This document shows positions 1 through 8,394 of a DNA stretch of 64,000 bases, in pieces; within the stretch, counting starts at the first letter, position 1, and the number at the start of each line of letters is the position of its first letter. The DNA comes from Arthrobacter wenxiniae. Lineage in GTDB: Bacteria; Actinomycetota; Actinomycetes; Actinomycetales; Micrococcaceae. A program made the position numbers and the translations under genes. The notes beneath the pieces were generated by a model, which was not told the DNA's origin, did no database searches, and was given only the letters and a program-made list of their open reading frames with translations. The DNA is taken from contig NZ_JAAMFM010000012.1 of assembly GCF_013376105.1 (NCBI RefSeq), positions 42,117 to 106,116 on the forward strand, in the 5' to 3' direction.

Positions 1-474
1 GTCGTGATGCAGGGTGTCCATGGAGACGTTCAGCCGCGTCAGCCCGGCCTCGGCCAGGGCCTGCGCCTTCCCGGCCAGCCCGACGCCGTTGGTGGTCAGC
101 GAAATCGGCAGTGACGGGTGGTTGCGGCGCAGGGCCGCGATGATGTCCACGAGGTCCGCGCGCACCAGTGGTTCCCCGCCGGTCAGCCGCAGCTCGCGCA
201 CGCCCAGCCGCTCCACGCCCAGGCCCACCAGCCGCACAATCTCCGCGGCGGTGAGCAGTTTGGACTTCTTCAGCCACTCCAGTCCGTCCTCCGGCATGCA
301 GTAGTGGCAGCGCAGATTGCACTTGTCCGTCAGTGAGAGCCGCATGTCCGAGGCAACGCGGCCAAACTGGTCCACCAGGCCCGAAAGGGCCGGCCGCGGA
401 GCCGCGGCCGGCAGGCTGGCGGAGGCGGCGGCGGGAACCGCCGGCATGCCGAGTGTAATGCGTCCCGTGTCCAT
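1..474 (-). CDS. moaA: GTP 3',8-cyclase MoaA, N-terminal part (cut by window edge)
   Basis: Radical SAM enzyme that starts molybdenum cofactor synthesis by rearranging GTP to 3',8-cH2GTP, the substrate passed to MoaC. The 158 visible codons hold the radical SAM cluster motif CxxxCxxC at residues 52, 56 and 59 (in KCNLRCHYC) and the SAM-binding motif TGGEP. The family is usually about 340-360 residues, so more than half lies outside the window. The first roughly 30 residues are an Ala/Pro-rich extension. The ATG at 472-474 has no Shine-Dalgarno sequence, but TAGCGT lies six bases upstream, which suggests a leaderless transcript. It is divergent from the molybdoenzyme gene at 589 and faces away from the other moa genes. 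Confidence 0.95.
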   Translation of the reverse strand, partial: MDTGRITLGMPAVPAAASASLPAAAPRPALSGLVDQFGRVASDMRLSLTDKCNLRCHYCMPEDGLEWLKKSKLLTAAEIVRLVGLGVERLGVRELRLTGGEPLVRADLVDIIAALRRNHPSLPISLTTNGVGLAGKAQALAEAGLTRLNVSMDTLHHD

Positions 475-480
475 GGCTCC

Positions 481-486
481 ACGCTA
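481..486 (-). promoter_or_regulatory. moaA -10 hexamer, leaderless spacing
   Basis: TAGCGT on the minus strand ends six bases before the moaA ATG, and no ribosome binding site is present. The position suits transcription starting at or next to the start codon. Confidence 0.45.
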
Positions 487-537
487 CGCCATGGGCGCCA
501 TTTGGGGGCAGGCGGCGCTTTGTGCCGGCCCCGAAAC

Positions 538-543
538 TAGACT
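538..543 (+). promoter_or_regulatory. -10 hexamer of the molybdoenzyme gene
   Basis: TAGACT ends six bases before an in-frame ATG at 550. A start of transcription near 550 could give either a leaderless start at 550 or a 39-base leader before the Shine-Dalgarno-preceded ATG at 589. Confidence 0.45.
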
Positions 544-588
544 TGTGGCATGGTGCCGGGCGGGTATTCGGCCCAAAGGAGGGATGCC

Positions 589-2178
589 ATGGAGGCGCGT
601 CGGTACTGGGCCTTGGCGGCAGTGGTGTGCACGGGCGTCGGGGTGGCGGCAGGCGAACTCGTCGCGGCGGTGCTCAGCCCGTCTGCGTCGCCGGTGAGCG
701 CCGTGGGCCAGGGCGTGATCGGCGCCCTGCCCGGCGGCGTGAAGGAGTGGGCCATCCACCTGTTCGGCACCTCGGACAAGACGGTCTTCCTGGCCTCCAT
801 GGTGGTGGTCATGGCTGTGCTGGCCGCCGTCGCCGGGCTGCTTGAACGCGCCAGGCGCGGCCGTGGACTGGTGCTCATCGCGGTGTTCGGTGTGGCGGGC
901 ATCGTGGCCGTCGCGTCCCGGCCCGACGCCTCCAGCCTGGCCTTTGTGGCACCCGTGGCCGCCGGCGGGCTGGCGATGGCGCTGCTCGCCTGGGTCCGCG
1001 GCAGGCTCCTGCGGCCGGCCCCGCCCCGGGCATTCCAGGGGGAGCGCGGCGCCGGCCCCCGCCGGCCCGACGCCGCCCCGCCGCCGGGGCCCGCCGCGCC
1101 CGGCCGCTCCACGACCCGGCGCGGCTTCCTCGGCTACATGGGTGCCGGTGCGGTGGTCGCGGCGGCGGCCGGCGGTGCCGCGGTGGTGCTGCGCAGGGCG
1201 TCGGTGGCCGTGGCCGGGCTGCGCGCCAAGGTCACGTTGCCGCGCGCCCTCAAGCCCGCCCCTGCCGTCCCCGCTGCCGCCGTCCTGGACGTTGCCGGCC
1301 TCACCCCGCTCGTCACCGATCCCAACAATTTCTACCGGATAGACACGGCACTGGTGGTCCCGGCAGTGAATTCGGACACCTGGAAGCTGGCAGTGACCGG
1401 GCTCGTGGAGCGCGAGGTCACGCTGACGTTTGCCGAGCTGCTCTCCAAGCCCCTCGTGGAGCAGTACGTGACCATTGGCTGCGTCTCCAACGAGGTGGGC
1501 GGGGACCTGGTGGGGAACGCGCGCTGGCTCGGCTGGCCGGTCCGGGAGCTCCTGGCGGAGGCGGGCACCGTTCCCGGCGCGGACATGGTCCTCTCGCGCA
1601 GCACGGACGGCTTCACCGCCGGAACCCCGCTCGCGGCGCTGACGGACGCCCGGAACGCCATGATCGCCGTGGGGATGAACGGGGCGCCGCTGCCGCTGGT
1701 GCACGGCTACCCGGCCAGGCTCATCGTGCCGGGCCTCTACGGCTATGTCTCGGCCACAAAGTGGCTGGCCGAACTGAAGGTCACCACCTTCGCGGCGGAC
1801 CAGGGCTATTGGACGCCGCTGGGGTGGAGCGCGCTGGGACCCATCAAGACGGCGTCGCGCATTGACGTCCCGCGCAACGGGGCGGACCTCGCCGCCGGCC
1901 GCTTCACGGCAGCCGGGCTGGCGTGGGCGCCGGAGCGGGGCATCTCCGCCGTGCAGCTCCAGCTCGACGGCGGACCCTGGCAGGGCGCGTCGCTCGCGGC
2001 CGCGCTGAACAAGGACACCTGGGTCCAGTGGCAGGCCCCCCTCACGCTCACGGCCGGCAGGCACCAGCTGAGGGTGCGGGCGCTGGACGGGGCCGGGGCC
2101 GTGCAGACCGGGGTCCCGGCACCGCCGGCGCCGAACGGGGCCACGGGCTGGCACACGGTGGAATTCACGGCGAGGTGA
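589..2178 (+). CDS. Membrane-anchored sulfite-oxidase-family molybdopterin oxidoreductase
   Basis: A 529-residue protein in two parts. Residues 1-160 contain about four hydrophobic segments. After a Pro/Ala-rich linker, a twin-arginine motif (TTRRGFLG, Arg177-Arg178) precedes another hydrophobic stretch. Residues from about 230 are a sulfite oxidase-type Mo-cofactor domain with the probable Mo-ligating cysteine at residue 298 (IGCVSNEVGG), then a C-terminal immunoglobulin-like dimerisation domain. The domain is therefore probably exported and tethered. The physiological substrate cannot be read from the sequence. The start at 589 is chosen for the AAAGGAGGG ribosome site five bases upstream; an in-frame ATG at 550 is possible. 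Its position among moa/moe genes fits supply of its cofactor. Confidence 0.85.
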   Translation: MEARRYWALAAVVCTGVGVAAGELVAAVLSPSASPVSAVGQGVIGALPGGVKEWAIHLFGTSDKTVFLASMVVVMAVLAAVAGLLERARRGRGLVLIAVFGVAGIVAVASRPDASSLAFVAPVAAGGLAMALLAWVRGRLLRPAPPRAFQGERGAGPRRPDAAPPPGPAAPGRSTTRRGFLGYMGAGAVVAAAAGGAAVVLRRASVAVAGLRAKVTLPRALKPAPAVPAAAVLDVAGLTPLVTDPNNFYRIDTALVVPAVNSDTWKLAVTGLVEREVTLTFAELLSKPLVEQYVTIGCVSNEVGGDLVGNARWLGWPVRELLAEAGTVPGADMVLSRSTDGFTAGTPLAALTDARNAMIAVGMNGAPLPLVHGYPARLIVPGLYGYVSATKWLAELKVTTFAADQGYWTPLGWSALGPIKTASRIDVPRNGADLAAGRFTAAGLAWAPERGISAVQLQLDGGPWQGASLAAALNKDTWVQWQAPLTLTAGRHQLRVRALDGAGAVQTGVPAPPAPNGATGWHTVEFTAR

Positions 2179-2239
2179 GCGGACTCGCCTAGGATGGGTT
2201 TACAGCGCGCCGCCGTGCGTGGTTCCGGGAGGAAAACTG

Positions 2240-3517
2240 ATGCGTAGAACAGTCGCCGAGCACCAACAGGCCGTGCTCGAGGTCCTGGCCCGCGCCTGGA
2301 AGGGTGAGGCCGGCGCCCCCTTGCTGCACGACGCCGGAACGCGGGTTCCGCTGGCCGACGCAGCGGGCCGCGTGCTGGCCGCGGAGCTGCGCGCGCCCAT
2401 TGACCTGCCGCCCTTTGCCAATTCCCAGATGGACGGCTTCGCCGTCTGGGCGGAGGCGCGGCAAGAGCAACCCAAAGACGTTGATTCTGCCACATCAACC
2501 GTTTACCGTGTCGCGGCGGCAATCCCCGCCGGCATCCTTCCGCCGCGGCTCGAAGCGGGCACGGCTGCCCCCATCATGACCGGTGCCATGCTCCCCGAAG
2601 GGGCCAACGCCGTGGTGCCCGTGGAGCAGGCGCACCCCGCGCATTTCCCGGCGGAAGGCGGGACCGTGGAACTGCCTGCCACCGCTCCGGGCACCTTTGT
2701 CCGGGCCAGGGGCAGCGACCTGCCCGCCGGCAGCGCCGCCATTCCTGCCGGGGCGCTGCTGAACGCGGCGCACATCGGGCTGGCCTCCGCGCTGGGCCGC
2801 AGTTCCCTGATGGTGCGCCCGCGCCCGCGCGTCCTTCTGGTGACCACGGGCGACGAAGTGCTGCTGCCCGGGGATCCCCGGGCTGCGGACGGCCTGCCGG
2901 AAGGCCGGATCTTCGACGCCAACATGGCATTGTTGCGCGCCAACTTGCAGCAGGCCGGCGTTGAGGTGGTGCTGGCCCCCGTGGTCCTCGACGACCCGCA
3001 CGCGCTGCTGGAGGTGCTGGACGGCTACGTGGACACGGTTGACCTGGTCCTGTCGACGGGAGGCATCAGCGCCGGCGCCTTTGAGGTCGTGAAGCAGGCG
3101 CTCTCCGGCTTGGAGGTGGACTTTGTGTCGCTCGCCCTGCAGCCCGGCGGCCCGCAGGCACTGGGCAGCTACAAGGGCGTGCCCTTCATCGGCTTCCCGG
3201 GGAACCCCGTCAGCGGCGCGGTGTCCTTTGAACTGTTCCTGCGCCCCGCGCTGGCGCAGCTCCTTGGCGCCCCGGCGCCGCGCAGGCGCGTGCTGGCCGC
3301 ACTGGAGCGCCCACTTTCCTCTCCTGCCGGCAGGTACCAGGTCCGGCGGGGCATCTACGAGGGCCCCGAGTACGAGTCCGCAGCCTCGGTGCGCGAGGTG
3401 GGCGGGCCGTCGTCGCACCTGCTGGGGGCACTTGCCCAGGCCAACGCACTCATCCACATCCCGGCGGGCGTCACGGAATTGCATGCCGGGGCAAAAGTGG
3501 AAGTATGGCTGTTGTGA
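2240..3517 (+). CDS. moeA: Molybdopterin molybdenumtransferase MoeA
   Basis: Inserts molybdate into adenylylated molybdopterin, the last step of basic Mo-cofactor synthesis. The 425 residues cover the full MoeA layout: N-terminal domains with the QMDGFAV motif near residue 65, a MogA-like molybdopterin-binding domain (LLVTTGDEV and LSTGGISAG), and a C-terminal barrel. The ATG at 2240 is preceded by GGGAGG seven bases upstream; an in-frame GTG at 2219 has no such site. TAGGAT at 2190-2195 is a plausible -10. The last 13 bases overlap moaC, implying coupled translation of moeA-moaC-mogA-moaE. Confidence 0.95.
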   Translation: MRRTVAEHQQAVLEVLARAWKGEAGAPLLHDAGTRVPLADAAGRVLAAELRAPIDLPPFANSQMDGFAVWAEARQEQPKDVDSATSTVYRVAAAIPAGILPPRLEAGTAAPIMTGAMLPEGANAVVPVEQAHPAHFPAEGGTVELPATAPGTFVRARGSDLPAGSAAIPAGALLNAAHIGLASALGRSSLMVRPRPRVLLVTTGDEVLLPGDPRAADGLPEGRIFDANMALLRANLQQAGVEVVLAPVVLDDPHALLEVLDGYVDTVDLVLSTGGISAGAFEVVKQALSGLEVDFVSLALQPGGPQALGSYKGVPFIGFPGNPVSGAVSFELFLRPALAQLLGAPAPRRRVLAALERPLSSPAGRYQVRRGIYEGPEYESAASVREVGGPSSHLLGALAQANALIHIPAGVTELHAGAKVEVWLL

Positions 3518-4059
3518 GCAAGCCCCAGCCCCCCGAATTAACCCACCTGCGCCAGGACGGCACGGCGCAAATGGTGGATGTTTCCGCCAAGGCCGTCACC
3601 GTCCGGGAGGCCACGGCGGCCGGCACGGTGCACACCACCGCCCAGGTCATGGCCCTGCTCGGCGCCGGCGAGCTGCCCAAGGGCGACGCGCTGGCCGTGG
3701 CGCGGGTGGCCGGCATCATGGCCGCCAAGAAGACGCCCGAGCTCATTCCGCTGTGCCATCCACTGCCCATCTCCAAGGTCACGGTGGACTTTGACCTGGG
3801 CGCCACCGCCGTCACCATCAACGCCACCGTCAAGACCCGCGGCGTCACGGGAGTGGAGATGGAGGCGCTCACGGCCGTGTCCGTCGCCGCGCTGAGCGTG
3901 TATGACATGGTCAAGGCCGTGGACAAGCACGCGGTCATCTCCGGCATCCACGTGCTGGCCAAGAGCGGCGGCAAGAGCGGGGACTGGACGGTGGACGCCG
4001 GGGAAGCGGGACCAGGGGCCGGCGCCGGACCGTGGGCCGGGCCGGGAGCCAGGGCATGA
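3505..4059 (+). CDS. moaC: Cyclic pyranopterin monophosphate synthase MoaC
   Basis: Converts the MoaA product into cyclic pyranopterin monophosphate. Conserved signatures are [10 protein letters not shown] near residue 90 and the active-site region [11 protein letters not shown] near residue 130. The family is usually about 160 residues; here 184, the excess being a Gly/Ala/Pro-rich tail just before the stop. It overlaps the end of moeA by 13 bases and shares an ATGA overlap with mogA, so the four genes form one operon. Confidence 0.96.
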   Translation: MAVVSKPQPPELTHLRQDGTAQMVDVSAKAVTVREATAAGTVHTTAQVMALLGAGELPKGDALAVARVAGIMAAKKTPELIPLCHPLPISKVTVDFDLGATAVTINATVKTRGVTGVEMEALTAVSVAALSVYDMVKAVDKHAVISGIHVLAKSGGKSGDWTVDAGEAGPGAGAGPWAGPGARA

Positions 4060-4556
4060 GCGCCTGCGAGCCCGGCACGGGCCAGGACACGGCGGGCGTG
4101 GTCATCGCCTCCACCCGCGCGGCCCTGGGCGTGTACGCCGACAAGACCGGCCCCATCATTGCCGGCTGGCTGCGTGAACACGGCTTCGAAGTCGGCGAAC
4201 CGGTGGTGGTGCCGGACGGCGCCCCCGTCGGCGCTGCCCTCCGCGCCCTGCTTGCGCAACATCCCGCCGTCGTGGTTACCAGCGGCGGCACCGGGCTGAG
4301 CCCCACCGACGAAACCCCCGACGTGACACTTCCCCTCCTGGACCGCGAGGTCCCAGGCATCATGGAGGCCATCCGTGCCGCCGGGCTGGCCAAAACGCCC
4401 ATGGCCGCCCTCAGCCGCGGGCACGCGGGCCTGGCCGGGCGGACGTTCGTGGTGAACCTGCCGGGCTCGCCCTCCGGCGTCATGGACGGGCTGGCCGTGC
4501 TGGACCCGCTCCTGCCCCACATCTGCGAGCAGGCGGCCGGCGGCCATGGACACTAA
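4056..4556 (+). CDS. mogA: Molybdenum cofactor biosynthesis protein MogA/MoaB
   Basis: A 166-residue molybdopterin-binding protein of the MogA/MoaB family, expected to adenylylate molybdopterin before MoeA acts. The fold signature [15 protein letters not shown] and the LPGSPSGV motif near the C-terminus are intact. The ATG overlaps the moaC stop (ATGA at 4056-4059), and the 3' end overlaps moaE by 11 bases. MogA and MoaB cannot be separated by sequence alone. Confidence 0.92.
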   Translation: MSACEPGTGQDTAGVVIASTRAALGVYADKTGPIIAGWLREHGFEVGEPVVVPDGAPVGAALRALLAQHPAVVVTSGGTGLSPTDETPDVTLPLLDREVPGIMEAIRAAGLAKTPMAALSRGHAGLAGRTFVVNLPGSPSGVMDGLAVLDPLLPHICEQAAGGHGH

Positions 4557-5076
4557 CGTTGAGGTGGTGGCCGCGCTGCTGAGCGCCGGGCCCATCTCCG
4601 TGGACGCCGCCATCGCGGCCGTCGAGTCCGACACCGCCGGCGCCGTGGTCAGCTTTAGCGGCATTGTGCGCAACCACGACGCCGGAAAGCAGGTGGCGCG
4701 GTTGTCCTACAGCGCCCATCCGCTCGCCCGGGGCGTCCTGGACGCCGTGGTGGCCTCCGTCACCGAAGGGGCCGCGGATCCGGACGGGCACCCCGTACGG
4801 GTCTGGGTGGCGCACCGCGTGGGGCCGCTGGAGATCGGTGAACCAGCCCTGGTCGCCGCCGTCGCATCCTCGCACCGGGCAGAGGCCTTCGCCGTGTGTT
4901 CGGAGCTGGTGGAGCGGATCAAGGCCGAGGTTCCGATCTGGAAGGAACAGTTCTTCGCCGACGGCACCGCGGAGTGGGTGGGCGCCGGCGCGCTCCCCGG
5001 CGAAGCTGCCGGGGATGACGCGGCGGACCACCCTGCGGACCACACTGCGGACAATCCGGGGACCGAAAGCCAGTAG
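4546..5076 (+). CDS. moaE: Molybdopterin synthase catalytic subunit MoaE
   Basis: Large subunit of molybdopterin synthase, which transfers sulfur from thiocarboxylated MoaD to cyclic pyranopterin monophosphate. Hallmarks are the GAVVSFSGIVRNHD segment near residue 35, AHRVGPLEIGE, and the lysine motif IWKEQFF near the C-terminus. The last 25 residues are a degenerate Asp/Ala/His repeat beyond the usual end. No MoaD subunit gene lies in the window, so the small subunit must be encoded elsewhere. Confidence 0.94.
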   Translation: MDTNVEVVAALLSAGPISVDAAIAAVESDTAGAVVSFSGIVRNHDAGKQVARLSYSAHPLARGVLDAVVASVTEGAADPDGHPVRVWVAHRVGPLEIGEPALVAAVASSHRAEAFAVCSELVERIKAEVPIWKEQFFADGTAEWVGAGALPGEAAGDDAADHPADHTADNPGTESQ

Positions 5077-5079
5077 TCT
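5074..5079 (+). promoter_or_regulatory. dapB -10 hexamer, leaderless spacing
   Basis: TAGTCT overlaps the moaE stop region and ends seven bases before the dapB ATG at 5087. There is no ribosome binding site between them. Confidence 0.45.
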
Positions 5080-5086
5080 TAAAAGC

Positions 5087-5845
5087 ATGAGTGAAATGCT
5101 GAAGGTGGCCGTGCTCGGTGCCAGGGGACGAATGGGAACGGCCGCCGTGGCGGCCATTGACGGGGCCGCCGGCATGGAGCTCGTGGCCGCGCTGGGCCGG
5201 AAAGACCCCCTGGACGTCCTGGTGGACAAGGGTGCGCAGGTCGTGGTCGACCTGACCGTCCCCGGCTCCACCGAGGCCAACGTCCGCTTCGCCGTGGAGC
5301 ACGGCATCCACGCCGTGGTGGGCACCACCGGCTGGGACGCAGCACGCCTGGCCGCCCTGGCGGAACTGCTCGCGGCCCACCCCGAAACCGGGGTGCTGAT
5401 CGCACCCAACTTCGCCCTGGGCTCCGTTTTGGCCACACACTTTGCCGCCAGGGCAGCCAAGTACTTCGAGTCGGTGGAGATCATCGAGCTGCACCACCCA
5501 GGCAAGGTGGACGCCCCGTCCGGAACCGCCCTGCGCACCGCACAGCTCATGGCCAAGGCACGGGCCGAGGCCGGCGTCCCGGCAGCGCCCGACGCCACGG
5601 AAACCGCCCTCGACGGCGCGCGCGGCGCGTCCGTGGACGGCATCCCCGTGCACAGCGTCCGCCTCGCCGGCCTGGTGGCCCACCAGGAGGTGCTGCTGGG
5701 CAGCCCGGGGGAGGCGCTGACCATCCGCCACGACTCCTTCAACCATGCCTCCTTCATGCCCGGGGTGCTGCTGGGCGTGCGCTCCGTGGGCGCCCGCCCC
5801 GGGCTGACCGTGGGCCTCGACGGCTACCTTGACCTTGAAGGCTGA
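5087..5845 (+). CDS. dapB: 4-hydroxy-tetrahydrodipicolinate reductase DapB
   Basis: NAD(P)H-dependent reductase in the diaminopimelate/lysine pathway, acting directly after DapA. The 252 residues contain the Rossmann motif GARGRMG at about residues 11-17, the VVGTTGW segment, and the catalytic signature ELHHPGKVDAPSGTA. Length is typical. The start follows a leaderless-type -10 rather than a ribosome site. dapA lies 1.6 kb downstream. Confidence 0.96.
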   Translation: MSEMLKVAVLGARGRMGTAAVAAIDGAAGMELVAALGRKDPLDVLVDKGAQVVVDLTVPGSTEANVRFAVEHGIHAVVGTTGWDAARLAALAELLAAHPETGVLIAPNFALGSVLATHFAARAAKYFESVEIIELHHPGKVDAPSGTALRTAQLMAKARAEAGVPAAPDATETALDGARGASVDGIPVHSVRLAGLVAHQEVLLGSPGEALTIRHDSFNHASFMPGVLLGVRSVGARPGLTVGLDGYLDLEG

Positions 5846-5849
5846 GCGC

Positions 5850-6338
5850 ATGCCAAAGGTAACCGGGCGGGGGATCCGCATTTCAAGGACCAAGATCTGG
5901 GTCGGACTGATCTGCCTGCTGCTGGTGTTTTACCTGGTGGTCATGCTCCAGCGTTCGTTCACGCTCATGTTCGTCTCACCGGAATGGCAGGCCAAGGCCC
6001 TGGGCGCGGCGTATTTTGTCATCCCGTTCGTGGCCGCATGGGCGCTCGTCAGCGAGGTGCTCTTCGGCGCCCGCACGGAGAAGCTGGCCAATGTCCTCGA
6101 AGCCGAGGGAGGGCTGCCGGAGGACAGGCTGCCGCGCACGCCCGGCGGCCGCATCATCCGTTCCGCCGCGGATGCCGAATTTGAAAAGTACAAGCTGGCG
6201 GCGGAGGCCGCGCCGGATGACTGGCGCTCCTGGTTCCGGCTCTCCTGCGCCTACGACGCCGCCGGGGACCGCAGGCGCGCCCGCAGGGCAATGCGCGACG
6301 CGATAGCGCTGTCCCGCCGCCCCCAACCCCAACTGTGA
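5850..6338 (+). CDS. Small membrane protein with a C-terminal TPR-like motif
   Basis: A 162-residue protein of unknown function. Two hydrophobic segments (about residues 15-35 and 50-70) are followed by a cytoplasmic tail whose end (WRSWFRLSCAYDAAGDRRRA) resembles one tetratricopeptide unit. It follows dapB directly. The ATG at 5850, five bases after the dapB stop, is preferred; an in-frame TTG at 5829 would overlap dapB. Its stop codon lies inside the left arm of the palindromic repeat at 6333. The function is not known to me; linkage to dapB is the only clue. Confidence 0.75.
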   Translation: MPKVTGRGIRISRTKIWVGLICLLLVFYLVVMLQRSFTLMFVSPEWQAKALGAAYFVIPFVAAWALVSEVLFGARTEKLANVLEAEGGLPEDRLPRTPGGRIIRSAADAEFEKYKLAAEAAPDDWRSWFRLSCAYDAAGDRRRARRAMRDAIALSRRPQPQL

Positions 6339-6388
6339 CGCACTCGGTGCTGTTTGTGCGCGAATTTCCAGCAACCAGTGCGTCACAG
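6333..6388. repeat. Palindromic intergenic repeat, copy 1
   Basis: Inverted repeat with 20-base arms (6333-6352 and 6369-6388) that match at 18 of 20 positions around a 16-base loop. The right arm (CAGCAACCAGTGCGTCACAG) is closely related to the right arms at 10125 and 34840. The stop codon of the preceding gene lies within the left arm. It could act as a terminator or a REP-like element. Confidence 0.75.
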
Positions 6389-6410
6389 ATCCCGAAAGAG
6401 AGCGAAGGCG

Positions 6411-7220
6411 ATGGCGAGCAGGACACACAACCCGGATGACGGGGTCGAACTCTCCTACGACGTGGCGGGGGAGGGGGAGCCCATCCTGCTCATCCACGGC
6501 AGCGCCCTCAGCCGTGCCATCTGGCGCGGATTTGGCTACACCAAGGCGCTGCGCGAAAACCACACCGTCATCACGATGGACCTGCGCGGGCACGGGCGCT
6601 CCGGCAAGCCCCACACGCAGGCGGCGTATGCCATGGACGTGCTCGTGGCCGACGCCCTGGCGGTCCTGGATGCCGCCGGCGCGCCGCGCGCCCACTTTGG
6701 CGGCTACTCCGTGGGGGCGCGGGTTGGCTTCTCGCTGGCCGTGGCCGCCCCTGAGCGCCTGCTCTCACTGACCACGCTCGCCGGCACCTTCCGCATCCAA
6801 CCCGGCAGCGTCGGGAAGCTGTTCTTCCCCGAGTACGACGCCGCCCTCGGCTCAGGCGGGATGCCCGCCTTTGTGGCGGGCTGGGAAGCGCGCATCGGCG
6901 GACCGCTGGACCCGCAGACCAGGGCCGCCTTCCTGGGCAACGATCCCACCGCCCTGCGCGCCTATTTCCGCCAAACCGAGGCGGAGCCGGCCATCGCCGA
7001 GTCCGACGTGGCGGCCCTGGATCTGCCCGCGCTGCTCCTGGCCGGCACGGCGGACCGGGACCGGCTGGCCGACTCCCGGCGTGCAGCCGAGCTCATGCCC
7101 AACGCCCGGGTGGTGGAACTGCGGGGGCGCAACCACGGCACCACCCTCTTCCCCGCGCAGCCGATACTCGACGAATGGCTGCCGTTCCTGGCGGCTGCCC
7201 GCGCTCGCGGCGGCACCTGA
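6411..7220 (+). CDS. Alpha/beta-fold hydrolase
   Basis: A 269-residue hydrolase of the alpha/beta superfamily with no signal peptide. Recognisable elements are the oxyanion region LLIHGSALS, the MDLRGHGRSGKP motif, the nucleophile elbow GGYSVGAR (Ser100), an acid in GTADRDRL, and a late histidine in GRNHGTTLF. This completes a Ser-Asp-His triad. The substrate is unknown. The ATG at 6411 is preceded by a weak GAAGG sequence; in-frame sequence upstream is part of the palindromic repeat and unlikely to be coding. Confidence 0.85.
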   Translation: MASRTHNPDDGVELSYDVAGEGEPILLIHGSALSRAIWRGFGYTKALRENHTVITMDLRGHGRSGKPHTQAAYAMDVLVADALAVLDAAGAPRAHFGGYSVGARVGFSLAVAAPERLLSLTTLAGTFRIQPGSVGKLFFPEYDAALGSGGMPAFVAGWEARIGGPLDPQTRAAFLGNDPTALRAYFRQTEAEPAIAESDVAALDLPALLLAGTADRDRLADSRRAAELMPNARVVELRGRNHGTTLFPAQPILDEWLPFLAAARARGGT

Positions 7221-7473
7221 GGCCCGCCGTTCCAAGGTTCGGGCACCGGCCGGCCCCTTCCGGTGGTACGGCCGTGGCTGCTCCGGGCCAACAGGGCCCG
7301 CCAGAGGCGTGCTGTGGGCGAAAATGCGGCCGGTCGGAGGGAAAGGCGGAAGGGGAGTCCGTCACCCGGCCGCCCTGCGAAGCCCGCCGGAGGGGATTTT
7401 GGCGAGGATGCCGGCAGTGGAGGCGGACCGTCCACGAAGTGGCGCCCGTTGAACGAAACCGCCGGAAAGCAGG

Positions 7474-7479
7474 TAACGT
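7474..7479 (+). promoter_or_regulatory. dapA -10 hexamer, leaderless spacing
   Basis: TAACGT ends seven bases before the dapA ATG and no ribosome site is present. The rest of the 266-base gap before dapA (7221-7486) holds nothing I can recognise. Confidence 0.45.
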
Positions 7480-7486
7480 TTTACCC

Positions 7487-8392
7487 ATGTCTGAACCTGA
7501 TATTGCCACCCGCCCCTTCGGAACATTGGTGCCCGCCATGGTCACCCCCTTCACCGCCGACGGGGCTGTCGACTACAAGCAGGCCGCCGCGCTGGCCGCG
7601 AAGCTGGTCGACGGCGGCTGCGACGGCATCCTGGTCACCGGCACCACGGGCGAAACCCCCACCCTGACGGACGAGGAAAACCTTGGCATGTTCCAGGCCG
7701 TCCTGGACGCCGTCGGGGACCGGGCCCGCGTCATCGCCGGCACCGGCACCAATGACACGCGCCACTCCATCAGCCTGTCCCGGCGCGCCGCGGCCCTGGG
7801 CGTCCACGGCCTGCTGATCGTGACCCCGTACTACAACAAGCCCAGTCAGGCCGGCATCCAGGCGCACTTTGAGGCCATCGCGGACTCCACCGAACTGCCC
7901 GTCATGCTCTATGACATTCCCGGCCGGACCGGGGTCCCCATTGCCACCGAGACCATCATCAGGCTGGCCGACCACCCGCGCATCACCGCGCTCAAGGACG
8001 CCAAGGCCGACTTCAGCGCCACCACCCGCGTGCTGGCCAACACCGGCCTTGACGTCTACTCGGGCGACGACGGACTGACGCTGCCGCTCATGGCCGCCGG
8101 CGCCGTCGGACTGGTCAGCGTCAGCGCCCACGTGGCGCCGCAAAAGTTCCGCGCACTCATTGACGCTGCGGCGGCCGGCGACTTCGCCACAGCCCGCCGC
8201 CTCCATTTTGAGCTCGACCCGGTCATCAGGGCCACCATGGGCCACGTCCAGGGCGCCGTGGCGGTCAAGCAGATTCTCAAGTGGCAGGGAATCCTGCCCA
8301 CCTCGGTGGTCCGGCTGCCCCTCGTGGAGCCGGACGAGGCCGAGATCGCCCTGATCAAGGCTGACCTTGCGGAAGCTGGAATGGAATTGTAA
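7487..8392 (+). CDS. dapA: 4-hydroxy-tetrahydrodipicolinate synthase DapA
   Basis: Condenses pyruvate with aspartate semialdehyde at the branch point to diaminopimelate and lysine. The 301-residue TIM barrel shows the GTTGETPTL motif near residue 50, the tyrosine segment VTPYYNKPSQ, and the Schiff-base lysine in ITALKDAKAD. The size is normal. Two bases separate its stop from the rnj start, so dapA and rnj are probably cotranscribed. Confidence 0.97.
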   Translation: MSEPDIATRPFGTLVPAMVTPFTADGAVDYKQAAALAAKLVDGGCDGILVTGTTGETPTLTDEENLGMFQAVLDAVGDRARVIAGTGTNDTRHSISLSRRAAALGVHGLLIVTPYYNKPSQAGIQAHFEAIADSTELPVMLYDIPGRTGVPIATETIIRLADHPRITALKDAKADFSATTRVLANTGLDVYSGDDGLTLPLMAAGAVGLVSVSAHVAPQKFRALIDAAAAGDFATARRLHFELDPVIRATMGHVQGAVAVKQILKWQGILPTSVVRLPLVEPDEAEIALIKADLAEAGMEL

Positions 8393-8394
8393 CC

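Noticed and set aside
7221..7486. Possible RNA gene or small protein in the gap before dapA
   Set aside because: No tRNA-like arms, no stable hairpin with a terminator and no convincing short frame with a ribosome site were seen.
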